Assembly (NCBI GenBank): GCA_050486105.1
Contig: JBJHCR010000090.1
Coordinates: 1 to 19,879 of the forward strand
DNA from: JAEXNA01 sp050486105
GTDB lineage: Bacteria; Vulcanimicrobiota; Xenobia; Xenobiales; JADMJV01
Direction: 5' to 3'
DNA: 19,879 nt
Positions 8,056 through 15,878 of the stretch are shown here, in pieces; positions within the stretch are counted from its first letter, which is position 1; every line of letters begins with the position of its first letter. The notes beneath the pieces were generated by a model that had not been told where the DNA came from, ran no database searches, and saw only the letters and a list, made by a program, of their open reading frames with translations. The position numbers and the translations under genes are program-made.

Positions 8056-9453
8056 ATGTCTGAAAAGTTTGACCTGATTGTAATCGGGGGTGGGCCCGGT
8101 GGCTATGTCTGTTCCATCCGCGCCGCCCAACTCGGTTTCAAAGTGGCTTGCATCGACGAAAACAGCTTCTTTGGAGGGACCTGCTTAAGAGTTGGGTGCA
8201 TTCCCTCGAAAGCGATGCTGGAGTCCAGTGAACTCTACCACCGGGCCACCGCTGGGCTGAAAGAACACGGTATTCGCCTTGGTACGGTTGAGTTAGACCT
8301 CAAGTCGATGCTCAAACGCAAGGAGCGGGTGGTCTCAAGTTTAGGACGGGGAGTGAGCAGCCTGCTCAAGAAAAATGTTGTGACCGCTGTCCAAGGTCGA
8401 GGGCGCCTGCTTGGAGTTGGCAGGGTTGCGGTGACCACCGAGCAGGGACAGCGAAATCTTGAAGCCGAGCACATCGTGATCGCAACAGGCAGCGCACCAG
8501 CGAGTTTGCCAGGGATCGAGATCGATGGGGAGTGGGTTTGTAGCAGCACCGAGGCCTTAGAGTTCACCGAGGTCCCTGAGCGATTGGTGGTGATCGGAGC
8601 TGGAGCCATAGGTCTTGAGCTCGGTTCGGTTTGGAGCCGCTTAGGAGCTAAGGTCACGGTGCTTGAGTATCTCGACCGGATTCTTCCCGGTTGCGACCTC
8701 GAGATCGCCAAGGCTGCGCAGAAAGTCTTGGCCAAGCAGGGCCTGAAATTTGAACTGTCCTCTCGAGTGGAGGCCGTCAAACTGCTTAAGGGTGGCAAGG
8801 GCTGCAAGGTCAAGATCGCCGATAGGAAGGACGACCTGGAATGCGACCGAGTGCTCATGTCGGTGGGACGTCGACCCTTCACCAACAATCTTGGCTTGGA
8901 TGACGTTGGAGTCGAGCGAGACCAACGAGGTTTTATTGTCGTGGATGAACGGTTTTCCACCAATGTGCCTGGAGTCTATGCCATCGGTGACGTGATCGGC
9001 GGCGCTATGCTGGCGCATAAAGCTGAAGAAGAAGGGGTCGCTCTAGCGGAGATCCTGAAGTCAGGTGTCGGGCATCTGGACTACAATACGGTCCCGGCCG
9101 TCGTTTACACCCATCCAGAGGTCGCTTCCGTGGGCAGGACTGAGGAAGACCTCAAGGGGAAGGGGGTTCCTTACCGGGTTGGTCGGTTCTTGTTTGCGGC
9201 GAACGGGCGAGCCCGGGCCGTGGGGGAGACCGACGGCTTGGTCAAGATTCTTGCCCACGAAAAGACGGATCGCATTCTCGGTGTTCATATTCTGGGCCCT
9301 CAAGCTGGGGATCTTCTGTCTGAGTCGGTGGTCGCCATGAGTTTCGGAGCCTCTTCTGAGGACCTAGGCCGCATCTGTCATGCTCATCCGACCTTGTCCG
9401 AAGCGACCAAAGAAGCGGCTCTGGACGTCGAAGGAAGAGCCCTTCATTCCTAG
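8056..9453 (+). CDS. lpdA: Dihydrolipoyl dehydrogenase (E3)
   Basis: Flavoprotein that reoxidises the reduced lipoyl arm of E2 and makes NADH; E3 is often shared with other 2-oxoacid dehydrogenases and the glycine cleavage system. The 465 residues show the FAD motif GGGPGG (11-16), the redox pair Cys43/Cys48 in GGTCLRVGCIPSK, the NAD motif GAGAIGLELGSVWSRLGAKVTV ending in Glu (VLEY, the acidic residue that selects NAD over NADP), YAIGD, and the C-terminal catalytic His444/Glu449 in HPTLSE. AGGAGGAAAAG precedes the ATG at ideal spacing. It is the last gene of the suc cluster and sits 204 bases before the act operon. Confidence 0.96.
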   Translation: MSEKFDLIVIGGGPGGYVCSIRAAQLGFKVACIDENSFFGGTCLRVGCIPSKAMLESSELYHRATAGLKEHGIRLGTVELDLKSMLKRKERVVSSLGRGVSSLLKKNVVTAVQGRGRLLGVGRVAVTTEQGQRNLEAEHIVIATGSAPASLPGIEIDGEWVCSSTEALEFTEVPERLVVIGAGAIGLELGSVWSRLGAKVTVLEYLDRILPGCDLEIAKAAQKVLAKQGLKFELSSRVEAVKLLKGGKGCKVKIADRKDDLECDRVLMSVGRRPFTNNLGLDDVGVERDQRGFIVVDERFSTNVPGVYAIGDVIGGAMLAHKAEEEGVALAEILKSGVGHLDYNTVPAVVYTHPEVASVGRTEEDLKGKGVPYRVGRFLFAANGRARAVGETDGLVKILAHEKTDRILGVHILGPQAGDLLSESVVAMSFGASSEDLGRICHAHPTLSEATKEAALDVEGRALHS

Positions 9454-9486
9454 GAATATCGCCGGATGAATGCGGCTTAGAATTCC
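9453..9486 (+). terminator. Weak hairpin after lpdA
   Basis: GGAAT (9453-9457) and GCCG (9461-9464) can pair with CGGC (9473-9476) and ATTCC (9482-9486). The stem is interrupted and no T-run follows, so any terminator role is tentative. The position, starting at the lpdA stop, is the main argument. Confidence 0.25.
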
Positions 9487-9556
9487 CCTGGTGTGGAGTT
9501 AACATATTTGCGCGAGGGTGGGGAAGGAATTTGAAATACCCTGTCCAAAGGCGCGC

Positions 9557-9574
9557 TTGTGAGATTTTTCACAA
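9557..9574. promoter_or_regulatory. CRP/FNR-superfamily operator upstream of the act operon
   Basis: TTGTGA-GATTTT-TCACAA is an 18-bp palindrome with perfect 6-bp arms and contains TGTGA-N6-TCACA exactly, the core known for CRP-type regulators. Possible -10 hexamers follow: TATTCT at 9577-9582 and again at 9586-9591, and TATGTT at 9591-9596. A start near 9600-9607 would place the palindrome centre (9565.5) near the class II activator position. Which family member binds, and whether it activates or represses, cannot be told from sequence. Confidence 0.6.
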
Positions 9575-9657
9575 TCTATTCTCGGTATTCTATGTTCGTT
9601 GCAGCAGAGGTCAATGGGCCTCAAGAGCAACGGGTGTATCGTAAGGATTAGGCCAAC

Positions 9658-10221
9658 ATGGCACCTGAAGAAAGATTACAAAAGATACTAGTCCGAGGGG
9701 TTCTAATGACCCCGGTCGTCGTGGTGTTGTTCTTGACGATCTACGCGGAGTTGAACTGGAACGGATACTGGCGCTTTCTCCCTGCTCCCCAGCCGATACC
9801 GTTCAATCATAAATTGCACGTAGATCGCGGGATTGACTGTCAATACTGTCATCGGGGCAGTGAAAACGGGGTCTATGCGGGAGTTCCTTCGGTGACGGAT
9901 TGCTATCAGTGTCACCAGGGTCTCGTGAAAGAAGGGTCCAGCGGCCAGCGCGTGGATGAGCGAGAGCAGGTCAGGGTTCTGATTGAGGACTATGTGGAGC
10001 AGCGGAAGGATATCACTTGGTTCAAGTATTACGATATGCCTGAGCATGTCCGCTTTTCCCATAAGGCTCATGTCAATGCCGGACTTGACTGCGCCGAATG
10101 TCACGGGCCCATGCAGACTTATGAGAAAGTCGTTATGCAGCAGAAGCCTACCATGGGTTGGTGTGTGTCGTGTCATCGGGCTAAAGAAGCCCCTCAGGAC
10201 TGCACCACCTGTCACTACTAG
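9658..10221 (+). CDS. actA: ACIII subunit ActA, pentaheme cytochrome c
   Basis: Electron-transfer subunit of alternative complex III. The 187-residue protein has one N-terminal hydrophobic segment (about 14-30) that serves as uncleaved signal-anchor or export signal, then five CxxCH heme c sites at 61-65, 82-86, 145-149, 169-173 and 182-186. Extra histidines in FNHKLH and FSHKAH fit as distal heme ligands, as in the class III-like multiheme family. The heme domain would face the periplasm. AAGGATTAGG precedes the ATG. It is the first gene of the operon; 25 bases separate it from actB1. The last heme motif is one residue from the C-terminus, which is compact but complete. Confidence 0.92.
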   Translation: MAPEERLQKILVRGVLMTPVVVVLFLTIYAELNWNGYWRFLPAPQPIPFNHKLHVDRGIDCQYCHRGSENGVYAGVPSVTDCYQCHQGLVKEGSSGQRVDEREQVRVLIEDYVEQRKDITWFKYYDMPEHVRFSHKAHVNAGLDCAECHGPMQTYEKVVMQQKPTMGWCVSCHRAKEAPQDCTTCHY

Positions 10222-10246
10222 GCTCGAAAAGAACGAGGATTAAGAA

Positions 10247-12355
10247 ATGAATGTCAATCGTCGAGATTTTTTGAAGCTCAGTTTGCTCTCTGCTTCGGCC
10301 ATGACTTTTGCGGCTTGCGGTCGACCAGTTGAGCACGGGTTGGTCTCTCAGTATCAAATGCCTGAGTACAAGTTGCCTGGCCAATCGGTTTTCTGGGCTT
10401 CCACTTGTGCGGACTTGCGCTCGGATTGCGCTGTCTCGGTTAAGACTGTGGAGAATCGGGCTATCAATGTGCTCGGAACCCCTGGGCACTTTTTCAGTCG
10501 TGGAGCGGTGACGTCCACCGCAGTATCCTCCCTACAGACTCTCTATCACCCGGGCCGCATTTCTAAGGCGCTGGGTTTCCCCGAGGATGCGGTTCTGGCA
10601 GACTTCGTGGCGGATCTGCTTGGTAAAGCCAAGGGGTCGGCTCTGTTTGTCGTGGACCGACTGTACGGAAGCCTCGGGAATGCCATCGTGCACCTAGCCA
10701 GGGGGGCCGGGGCAAAGATTTGGGTGGCCGATTCTCACCATTCGATGGTGGAGCGAAGGGTCCTCAAGCAAGTCGTTGGGCGCGCTGAATTGCCGTTCTA
10801 TCCCTTGGAGTCGAGGGATTTCCTCTTGACGGTGGGGAGCAATATGCTGGCCCAGAATTACGCTCCAACCCGAACAGGTTGGGCTTACGGGCGTTTTCGC
10901 AAGACACCCGGACGGCTGCGGGGCAGAATGGTTTCGTTCTCTTCGAGGATGAACGCAAGCGACGCGAACTCCGATCTCTGGGTGCCGGTGAAGCCTGGGT
11001 CGGAGCCCTATGTGTTAGCCGCACTGGGCTCTCTTTTGTCGGCCGAGGGTCGAGGGGATTGGCCGGCTTGGGCCACGGTAACCATGGCGGAGGCGGTCGA
11101 GAAGACCGGGGTCTTGGAAGACGTGTTCGTGAAGTTGGCGGCCCGTTTGGCGGAAGCTAGTGCTCCCCTGGTAGTAGGGGGGTTTGAGGGGGTGCACGGA
11201 GAGGCAACCGTCTTTCTGGCTCACTCCCTCACGAATTTGCTGACCGGCGATGTGCCCACTTTCGAACCGGACCTGTTGCTTGGGGAGAAAGTGGAGGGGG
11301 CCGATCTTTTTGTAGATGATCGCGAAGCAGCTACTATGTTGGCTTCGGCGGCTTTGGTGCTAGTGAATCAGGTGGACGTAGTCTACCGGTACCCCTGGCT
11401 CGCTCAAGCTTTTGATTCGGTGAAAGCCAAAGTCGTGCTGGCGACCACCTCCAATGATACCACTGCCAAGGCCTCTCACGTGGTTCCTTTGCGCAGTTGG
11501 TTGGAGGATTGGGCCGACCTTAGGGTTGCTTCCCCGGACGGCGATTGGTACGGGGTGACCCAGCCGGCTGTTAGTCTCCAGGTTTCTGGGGCGCAGTCTC
11601 AGCTCGGTTTCTTCTTGCAGATGGCCAAGGCGAGCGGGCTAGAGTTCGCTGCCGAAGTCGTGCGTCCTAAGCGATTCTTGCAGGGCGACCGAGACGGGGC
11701 GGTCTGGGAGGATATGTTGGCTCGAGGTGGCGTCTGGCCAAGCCTTGATGAGCAGATCTATCCTTCTCGGGCGAACTATCCTCCGCCGCCGATCGAAAGC
11801 GTCGGAGAGGCTCCCGAGGGCTACTCCGTTTACGAAGATGTGGCTCCTCTTGAAGTTTCGTCTTTTGGCGAGGCACCCAATGGCATGGTTTTTCTGCCTT
11901 TGCCCACCCATCTTGGGGATGGAGCTTTGTCGGATCGTCCGTGGATGCAAGAGTTGCCCGACGCCATGACGACCGTGGTGTGGGATTCTTGGATCGAGAT
12001 CAACGAGGATGTGGCCAAGGGTGCCAAGATCGAACGGCACGATTTGGTCGAAGTGAAGACCAGCGCCGGGAGCATCGTGGGTTCTGCTATTCCTAGCCCA
12101 TTCATTCACCCTGAAGTGATCGGCATTCCCAAGGGGCGCGGCCACGACACCAAGCCGCCCAAAGTGTTCACCGACATCGGATGGGAGTCGGATGGCTCCA
12201 ATCCCATGAAGCTCCTTTCCGGGCAAGCCTCCTCTCTGGGGTACTTCCAGTCGGTGGAGCCGGGGGTTTCTATCACCAAGAAGGCTGGTTCTAAGCTGTT
12301 GGCTACCTTCGACCAGCGCGTCTACAACTTGCCGCGCCACATACTACCGGATTAG
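10247..12355 (+). CDS. actB1: ACIII subunit ActB1, Tat-exported molybdopterin-oxidoreductase-like protein
   Basis: Large periplasmic subunit related to molybdopterin oxidoreductases; in characterised ACIII this domain carries no cofactor. The 702-residue protein starts with a twin-arginine signal, NRRDFLKL at 4-11, ending in FAACG with Cys24 as a possible lipidation site. The oxidoreductase signature survives only in part: STCADLRSDCAV has two cysteines where functional relatives have three or four in a CxxCxxxC pattern, while LYHPGRISKAL is retained, fitting a lost N-terminal Fe-S site. The C-terminal part (from about 580) resembles the molydopterin dinucleotide-binding fold. In many organisms ActB1 and ActB2 are one protein; here they are separate genes 21 bases apart, in the same frame but divided by TAG and TAA. 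Confidence 0.9.
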   Translation: MNVNRRDFLKLSLLSASAMTFAACGRPVEHGLVSQYQMPEYKLPGQSVFWASTCADLRSDCAVSVKTVENRAINVLGTPGHFFSRGAVTSTAVSSLQTLYHPGRISKALGFPEDAVLADFVADLLGKAKGSALFVVDRLYGSLGNAIVHLARGAGAKIWVADSHHSMVERRVLKQVVGRAELPFYPLESRDFLLTVGSNMLAQNYAPTRTGWAYGRFRKTPGRLRGRMVSFSSRMNASDANSDLWVPVKPGSEPYVLAALGSLLSAEGRGDWPAWATVTMAEAVEKTGVLEDVFVKLAARLAEASAPLVVGGFEGVHGEATVFLAHSLTNLLTGDVPTFEPDLLLGEKVEGADLFVDDREAATMLASAALVLVNQVDVVYRYPWLAQAFDSVKAKVVLATTSNDTTAKASHVVPLRSWLEDWADLRVASPDGDWYGVTQPAVSLQVSGAQSQLGFFLQMAKASGLEFAAEVVRPKRFLQGDRDGAVWEDMLARGGVWPSLDEQIYPSRANYPPPPIESVGEAPEGYSVYEDVAPLEVSSFGEAPNGMVFLPLPTHLGDGALSDRPWMQELPDAMTTVVWDSWIEINEDVAKGAKIERHDLVEVKTSAGSIVGSAIPSPFIHPEVIGIPKGRGHDTKPPKVFTDIGWESDGSNPMKLLSGQASSLGYFQSVEPGVSITKKAGSKLLATFDQRVYNLPRHILPD

Positions 12356-12376
12356 GCATAAGGAGAGAGATCGCAA

Positions 12377-13120
12377 ATGGCTTCTCAAGAATCCTCATTA
12401 AAGCAGTGGGGAATGACTATAGACGTAGACAAGTGCACAGGCTGTAAGGCTTGTATTACGGCTTGCCGCGCCGAGAACAATATCGCCACGGTAGGGGCCG
12501 AAGGTGCGGCCATGGGTCGGTTGGTTGATTGGCTCAAGATTGAGCGAATTCATCACGGTTCCTACCCTCACGTGCACGTGGATTTCATACCTATGTTGTG
12601 CCAACAGTGTGGCGCAGCTCCGTGCGAGTCGGTGTGTCCGGTCTTCGCTTCCGTCCATACCCACGATGGTTTAAACGGGCAGATCTACAATCGGTGTATC
12701 GGGACCCGGGTTTGCGCCAACAACTGTCCGTATCACGTGCGGATGTTCAACTTCTACTACACCAAATGGCCAGAGCCATTGAACAGGCTTCTCAATCCCG
12801 ACGTGACGGTGCGTCAGGAAGGTATCATGGAGAAGTGCACCTTCTGCGTACAACGAATCCGACGCGGGGAACTCGATGCCAAGGTGGAGGATAGAGAGGC
12901 TGCTGACGGAGAGATCCGTCCAGCTTGTGTGCAGGCTTGCGCTTCTGAAGCTCTCGTTTTCGGGCTTTTGTCGGACTCCGACAGCACCGTGTCCCGCCAC
13001 TTTGATCGCAATCGGCATAGGTCAGTCTTGCTTCACAATGAGCACGACACCCGACCGAACGTGATTTATCTCCGTCCTGATAGGGACCCCGATGTTTTGG
13101 AGCCCACACCGAAAGTCTAA
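12377..13120 (+). CDS. actB2: ACIII subunit ActB2, four-cluster ferredoxin-like protein
   Basis: Electron-transfer partner of ActB1, homologous to the Fe-S subunits of the DMSO reductase/NrfC family. Over 247 residues the cysteine groups are CTGCKACITAC, CQQCGAAPCESVCP, CIGTRVCANNCPY, CTFC and CVQAC, enough for four cubane-type clusters; the CIGTR group is the one usually linked to a [3Fe-4S] centre in this family. No signal peptide of its own is visible. That is notable, because in the fused form export rides on the ActB1 Tat signal, so here it presumably crosses as a folded complex with ActB1. AAGGAGAG precedes the ATG. Confidence 0.93.
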   Translation: MASQESSLKQWGMTIDVDKCTGCKACITACRAENNIATVGAEGAAMGRLVDWLKIERIHHGSYPHVHVDFIPMLCQQCGAAPCESVCPVFASVHTHDGLNGQIYNRCIGTRVCANNCPYHVRMFNFYYTKWPEPLNRLLNPDVTVRQEGIMEKCTFCVQRIRRGELDAKVEDREAADGEIRPACVQACASEALVFGLLSDSDSTVSRHFDRNRHRSVLLHNEHDTRPNVIYLRPDRDPDVLEPTPKV

Positions 13121-13137
13121 TGGAACGGTAAAGCAAT

Positions 13138-14529
13138 ATGAGTGCTCACGAAAATCATAACTTTCGCGCGGCGGAGATCTCGATTCCCGAGATTTTTGAC
13201 GCGTGTTTCGAACCGATAGGGAAGTCCGGCTGGAAGAGTAACATCGTCATCTTCTTGTCTCTGATGGCGATCTTGGCCGGTGCAGTGGCTTTTGCCGGCC
13301 AGATGTACTACGGGATCGGTCAGACCGGCCTGCACATCCCAGTCTACTGGGGTGGATATATCATCACCTTCGTTTTCTGGATCGGTGTGGCCCACGCCGG
13401 AGCCTTGATTTCGGCTCTGCTGCGCCTTTGTGGAGCCGAGTGGAAGTCCGCGGTGACACGGGTGGCCGAGGTGATAACCTTGTTCACCCTACCCGCCGCT
13501 GGTTCGTTTCCCCTCATTCACTTGGGTCGGACCGAAATCTTCTACTATATGCTGCCGGTGCCCAACAATCGGCTGCTCTGGCCGAACTTTAAGAGTATGC
13601 TTATGTGGGACGTCTTCGCCGTCTCCACCTACCTGACTGGTTCGTTGTTGTTCCTCTATGTCACCATGATTCCTGACCTGGGGATCGCCCGTCCCCGGAT
13701 GAAGGGCTGGATCAAAACGGTCTACACCCTGATGGCCTGGGGATGGAGGGGGACTACCGAAGAGTGGATGCGTGTCAAAGAAGCCGCAGCGCTTTATTCG
13801 GTGATCATCCTACCGGTGGTTATCTCGGTGCATACTATCGTATCCTGGGACTTCGCGATGCAGTTGGTACCAGGCTGGCACTCCGAGGTGTTTGGTCCAC
13901 TATTCTTCGTGGGAGCGCTCTATTCGGGAACGGCCGCAGTGTTCACTATGCTCGGCCTCTTGATATGGACCTATCCCTCATTCAAGAAGGTCATCACCCA
14001 GGTTCACTACGATATGCTTGGAAGAGTTTGGCTCGTTCTTGGACTGGCTTGGGCTTATCTGTTCTTCAACGACTTCGTGCCGGCTTACTACGTGCACGAG
14101 CCCGACAAGATGGATTACCTCTATTACAATGCCTTTGGACCCTACGCAGCGGCCACCTGGTTCTTGGTTATCGGCAACTTTGCCTTGCCGCTTTTCTGCC
14201 TGGCCTTCAAAGAGTTCCGACGCAGCATTATGCCGATGTTCGTCCTGAGTATCATCGTGAACATCGCTATGTACATCGAAAGGGTATTCATCGTCATCCC
14301 GGGCACCGAAATCTACAACGGTTTGAACTTCAACACTTTGCCCTACACCTACAGCGTGACCGAAATTCTCGTAATTCTGGGAACTTTCGGTTGGGTTATC
14401 GGTGGGTTGACGTTGTTCTGCCGAGTCTTTCCGATTCTTCCCTACTGGGAGCTCGCAGAGACGAAGGCTCGAGAGGTGGAAGTGGACATGGCTGGTGTCA
14501 AGGTCAACTACTTCCAGTCGGGTGAATAA
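13138..14529 (+). CDS. actC: ACIII subunit ActC, NrfD/PsrC-like integral membrane protein
   Basis: Membrane subunit that holds the quinol site in this family. The 463-residue protein shows many hydrophobic segments (for example about 38-60, 70-95, 110-130, 155-175, 220-245, 255-280, 300-320, 340-365, 370-392 and 415-435), consistent with the NrfD-like eight-to-ten-helix fold. GGYIITFVFWIGVAHAGALISALLRL near residue 80 is typical of the family (shown in text as a motif only by its GVAHAG core at 84-89 region), and PNNRLLWPNF and SWDFAMQLVPGWHSE are conserved loops in ActC. It follows actB2 by 17 bases and overlaps nothing. An alternative open frame inside it is a shadow. Confidence 0.93.
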   Translation: MSAHENHNFRAAEISIPEIFDACFEPIGKSGWKSNIVIFLSLMAILAGAVAFAGQMYYGIGQTGLHIPVYWGGYIITFVFWIGVAHAGALISALLRLCGAEWKSAVTRVAEVITLFTLPAAGSFPLIHLGRTEIFYYMLPVPNNRLLWPNFKSMLMWDVFAVSTYLTGSLLFLYVTMIPDLGIARPRMKGWIKTVYTLMAWGWRGTTEEWMRVKEAAALYSVIILPVVISVHTIVSWDFAMQLVPGWHSEVFGPLFFVGALYSGTAAVFTMLGLLIWTYPSFKKVITQVHYDMLGRVWLVLGLAWAYLFFNDFVPAYYVHEPDKMDYLYYNAFGPYAAATWFLVIGNFALPLFCLAFKEFRRSIMPMFVLSIIVNIAMYIERVFIVIPGTEIYNGLNFNTLPYTYSVTEILVILGTFGWVIGGLTLFCRVFPILPYWELAETKAREVEVDMAGVKVNYFQSGE

Positions 14530-14537
14530 GGATAATC

Positions 14538-15878
14538 ATGAAAGTCTGTGCTGAATACGAAGACCAAATTACCGCCTTCAACGCCCATCGGACGTTGATC
14601 AACAACGGTGTCGACCCTGAAGACGTAGAGCTCCGGTCTCCCTATCCCTTGGCCGAGCACCCCATTCCACCTCATCGGTCAAGGCCGATGATCATGCGGA
14701 ATATTGTCCGGGTTTGCTGGCTTATCGGATTGATAACCGGATTCTCGTTCATCACCTTCACTCAACTTGAGTGGGGTTTGACGGCCAAGACTTCCGGTCA
14801 ACCCCTGGTGGCCATCTCCATCAATGCCATCATTATGTATGAGTGTGGAATGATCACCGCGATTTTGGTAACCACTCTGATGTTTTTCGTGGAGACCCGA
14901 CGCTACCGGCAGTTGGTGCCGCCTTTAGAGGAAGACATGCCCGTGGCTAACGGCTATTTGGCCTTGGTGATCAGTGGAGAAGGGGCCAAAAAGGCCAAGG
15001 AGGCCTTGGAGAACAGTGGTGCTCGCTCCATTGTCACCTACGCGTTGCCTCTGGCCTTCATGAGCCTATTTCTCTCAGGTTGCGCCACCTACAATTTGAG
15101 ATATCAGCCGACCATCAAGCCCGGTGAGGCTGCTGCTGATGCCCCTCCCCCCGAATCGGTTGCTATGCCTACGTTGGCCCAACAAGAAGTCAAGCCGCCT
15201 CAGCCCTATGGGTGGTTCACCTACGGGAATCAGGTGGCATTCGAGCGGGCTGACCAAGAGCGCAGACGACGAGTGAGCGAAGTCCGAGACGTTGAGGGTC
15301 TTAAAGGTGGTGCGGCAACCCGTAGAGAGCAAGAGATTTCGGCTGAGTATGATGACCTCTTCGAGGAGGTTCGACCAAAGATTCTGGCTCTGAAGGTCAA
15401 TACTGTCCCGCAGGAGCTTGAGTCGGTGAGGAACCCGGTCCCCGCTGATCAGGTCTCGGTGGACCGTGGCAAAGAACTCTATCGAGTCAATTGTGCCCAG
15501 TGCCACGGTGACCAGGGAAGAGGGGACGGAAGAGTTGGCGAGCTTCTTGGAATAACGCCACTTCCTATTGGGACTGCGCAATATGCTCCTCGCTCCGACG
15601 GATTTCTGTACCACTTCATCGCCTCCGGCAAGAACACCATGCCGTCCTTCGGCTATAAATTGACCGGTCGAGAAATTTGGGACATTGTGAATTATCTCCG
15701 CCAGCTCCAAGGAAATGGAGGGGCTTCCGGGGCAAGCATCAGTGACACCTCAAGCGTCAGTGAAGCTGAGACCACCAATGAAGCTGAGACTACCAGTGAA
15801 GCTGAGAATGCTGATGAGTCCGACGGCGGTGGTGAAACCGAGAACGTTGATGAGGCAGAAGGTCTCTCGGAAGAGTAG
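14538..15878 (+). CDS. actDE: ActD-ActE fusion: DUF3341 membrane subunit joined to lipoprotein monoheme cytochrome c
   Basis: One 446-residue frame holds two ACIII subunits normally made separately. Residues 1-165 match ActD (DUF3341): a soluble N-terminal fold, two membrane helices at about 55-80 and 88-118, and a cytoplasmic C-terminal segment with LALVISGEGAKKAKEALE. Residues 165-182 then form a lipoprotein signal core, IVTYALPLAFMSLFLSGC, with Arg163 before it and lipobox Cys182. From 183 the sequence matches ActE: a long linker and a cytochrome c domain with heme site CAQCH (319-323) and probable Met368 axial ligand in NTMPSFGY. The last 45 residues are an acidic Ser/Glu/Thr tail built on an 18-bp repeat. 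AAGGATAATC precedes the ATG. Last gene of the operon. Confidence 0.9.
   Translation: MKVCAEYEDQITAFNAHRTLINNGVDPEDVELRSPYPLAEHPIPPHRSRPMIMRNIVRVCWLIGLITGFSFITFTQLEWGLTAKTSGQPLVAISINAIIMYECGMITAILVTTLMFFVETRRYRQLVPPLEEDMPVANGYLALVISGEGAKKAKEALENSGARSIVTYALPLAFMSLFLSGCATYNLRYQPTIKPGEAAADAPPPESVAMPTLAQQEVKPPQPYGWFTYGNQVAFERADQERRRRVSEVRDVEGLKGGAATRREQEISAEYDDLFEEVRPKILALKVNTVPQELESVRNPVPADQVSVDRGKELYRVNCAQCHGDQGRGDGRVGELLGITPLPIGTAQYAPRSDGFLYHFIASGKNTMPSFGYKLTGREIWDIVNYLRQLQGNGGASGASISDTSSVSEAETTNEAETTSEAENADESDGGGETENVDEAEGLSEE
15759..15812 (+). repeat. Three imperfect 18-bp tandem repeats in the actDE 3' end
   Basis: Units at 15759-15776, 15777-15794 and 15795-15812 share AGTGAAGCTGAG or AATGAAGCTGAG followed by six variable bases. 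They are in frame and encode SEAETT, NEAETT and SEAENA. Tail length probably varies between strains by slippage or unequal exchange. Confidence 0.85.

Noticed and set aside
13743..14525. 260-residue open frame inside actC on the same strand
   Set aside because: It overlaps a clear NrfD-like membrane protein, has low-complexity Arg/Leu/Gly composition typical of a shifted frame, and matches no family.
15006..15065. Separate ActE start at internal TTG 15006 or ATG 15060
   Set aside because: The TTG is only 2 bases from AAGGAGG, which is also explained by Lys-Glu codons, and the ATG leaves just seven residues before the lipobox Cys; the continuous fusion is the simpler reading, so no separate gene is listed.
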